DNA of 23,483 nucleotides, taken from positions 1 through 23,483 of the forward strand of contig CAADUC010000086.1 in the NCBI GenBank assembly GCA_900752115.1, written 5' to 3'. Below, in pieces: positions 23,462 to 23,483 of the stretch. How positions within the stretch are numbered: position 1 is the stretch's first letter; each line of letters opens with the position of its first letter. The notes under the pieces are model-generated. The model was not told where the DNA came from and made no database searches. It worked only from the letters and a program-made list of their open reading frames with translations. The DNA is from Clostridia bacterium. GTDB taxonomy: Bacteria > Bacillota > Clostridia > Oscillospirales > Acutalibacteraceae. The position numbers and the translations under genes are program-made.

Positions 23462-23483
23462 TGCCTTATTATGCGGTGTTGCC

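Larger units (their letters stand above)
22352..23483 (+). mobile_element. IS5-family insertion sequence, complete to both inverted repeats
   Basis: The left end GGCAACACCG (22352-22361) is matched exactly in inverted orientation by CGGTGTTGCC at 23474-23483, the last base of the window. Beyond ten bases the ends agree at about half of the positions. The element is 1132 bp, a normal size for the family, and carries one transposase gene and an internal terminator. The target duplication cannot be checked because the right flank is outside the window. Confidence 0.85.

Overview
The window looks like a Gram-positive Clostridia chromosome, most likely a gut Oscillospirales/Ruminococcaceae-type organism. 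This is inferred from GC-rich coding sequence, strong AGGAGG-type ribosome binding sites, consensus sigma-A promoters, a lipobox peptide-binding protein, a LytTR regulator and an Amt-PII fusion. No rRNA, tRNA or CRISPR array was seen. Two related but non-identical IS5-family insertion sequences facing outward bound the window. The left one (1-872) runs off the edge. The right one (22352-23483) ends exactly at the last base, so both window ends may be assembly breaks at repeats.

Region 1 (about 1-10050, minus strand) is the most unusual part. A LytTR regulator with a degenerate receiver domain (9045-9785) lies upstream of a tightly packed six-gene operon. In transcription order it encodes a C39-like cysteine peptidase, a small unknown acidic protein, an Hsp70/actin-like ATPase, an 898-residue HerA/VirB4-like P-loop ATPase with an internal hydrophobic segment, a charged protein whose C-terminus resembles GrpE, and a divergent radical SAM/SPASM-like protein. 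A clear intrinsic terminator closes the unit at 986-1016. I do not recognise this as a named system. It combines a chaperone, a translocase-type motor, a peptidase and a possible peptide-modifying enzyme under a dedicated regulator, and it is the best candidate here for an undescribed system.

Region 2 (about 10050-18880, minus strand) starts from its 3' end with a structured leader and promoter for the LytTR gene and a 150-bp MITE-like inverted-repeat element. Beyond these is a seven-gene nutrient operon: two peptide ABC permeases, two ATPases, a binding lipoprotein, a HisC-like aminotransferase and an Amt-PII fusion that has lost both pore histidines. The set suggests peptide uptake, amino-acid transamination and nitrogen sensing.

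Region 3 (about 18835-22350) holds a MATE exporter (minus) divergent from a D-2-hydroxyacid dehydrogenase (plus), followed by a TetR-family regulator. The two divergent promoters are near consensus and each carries a copy of the same palindrome (TTATATGCATATAA, 12/14 in the second), so one repressor, plausibly the adjacent TetR protein, may control both. The right IS copy lies 24 bases beyond the TetR gene. Its transposase frame is interrupted by a single in-frame TGA near the C-terminus.
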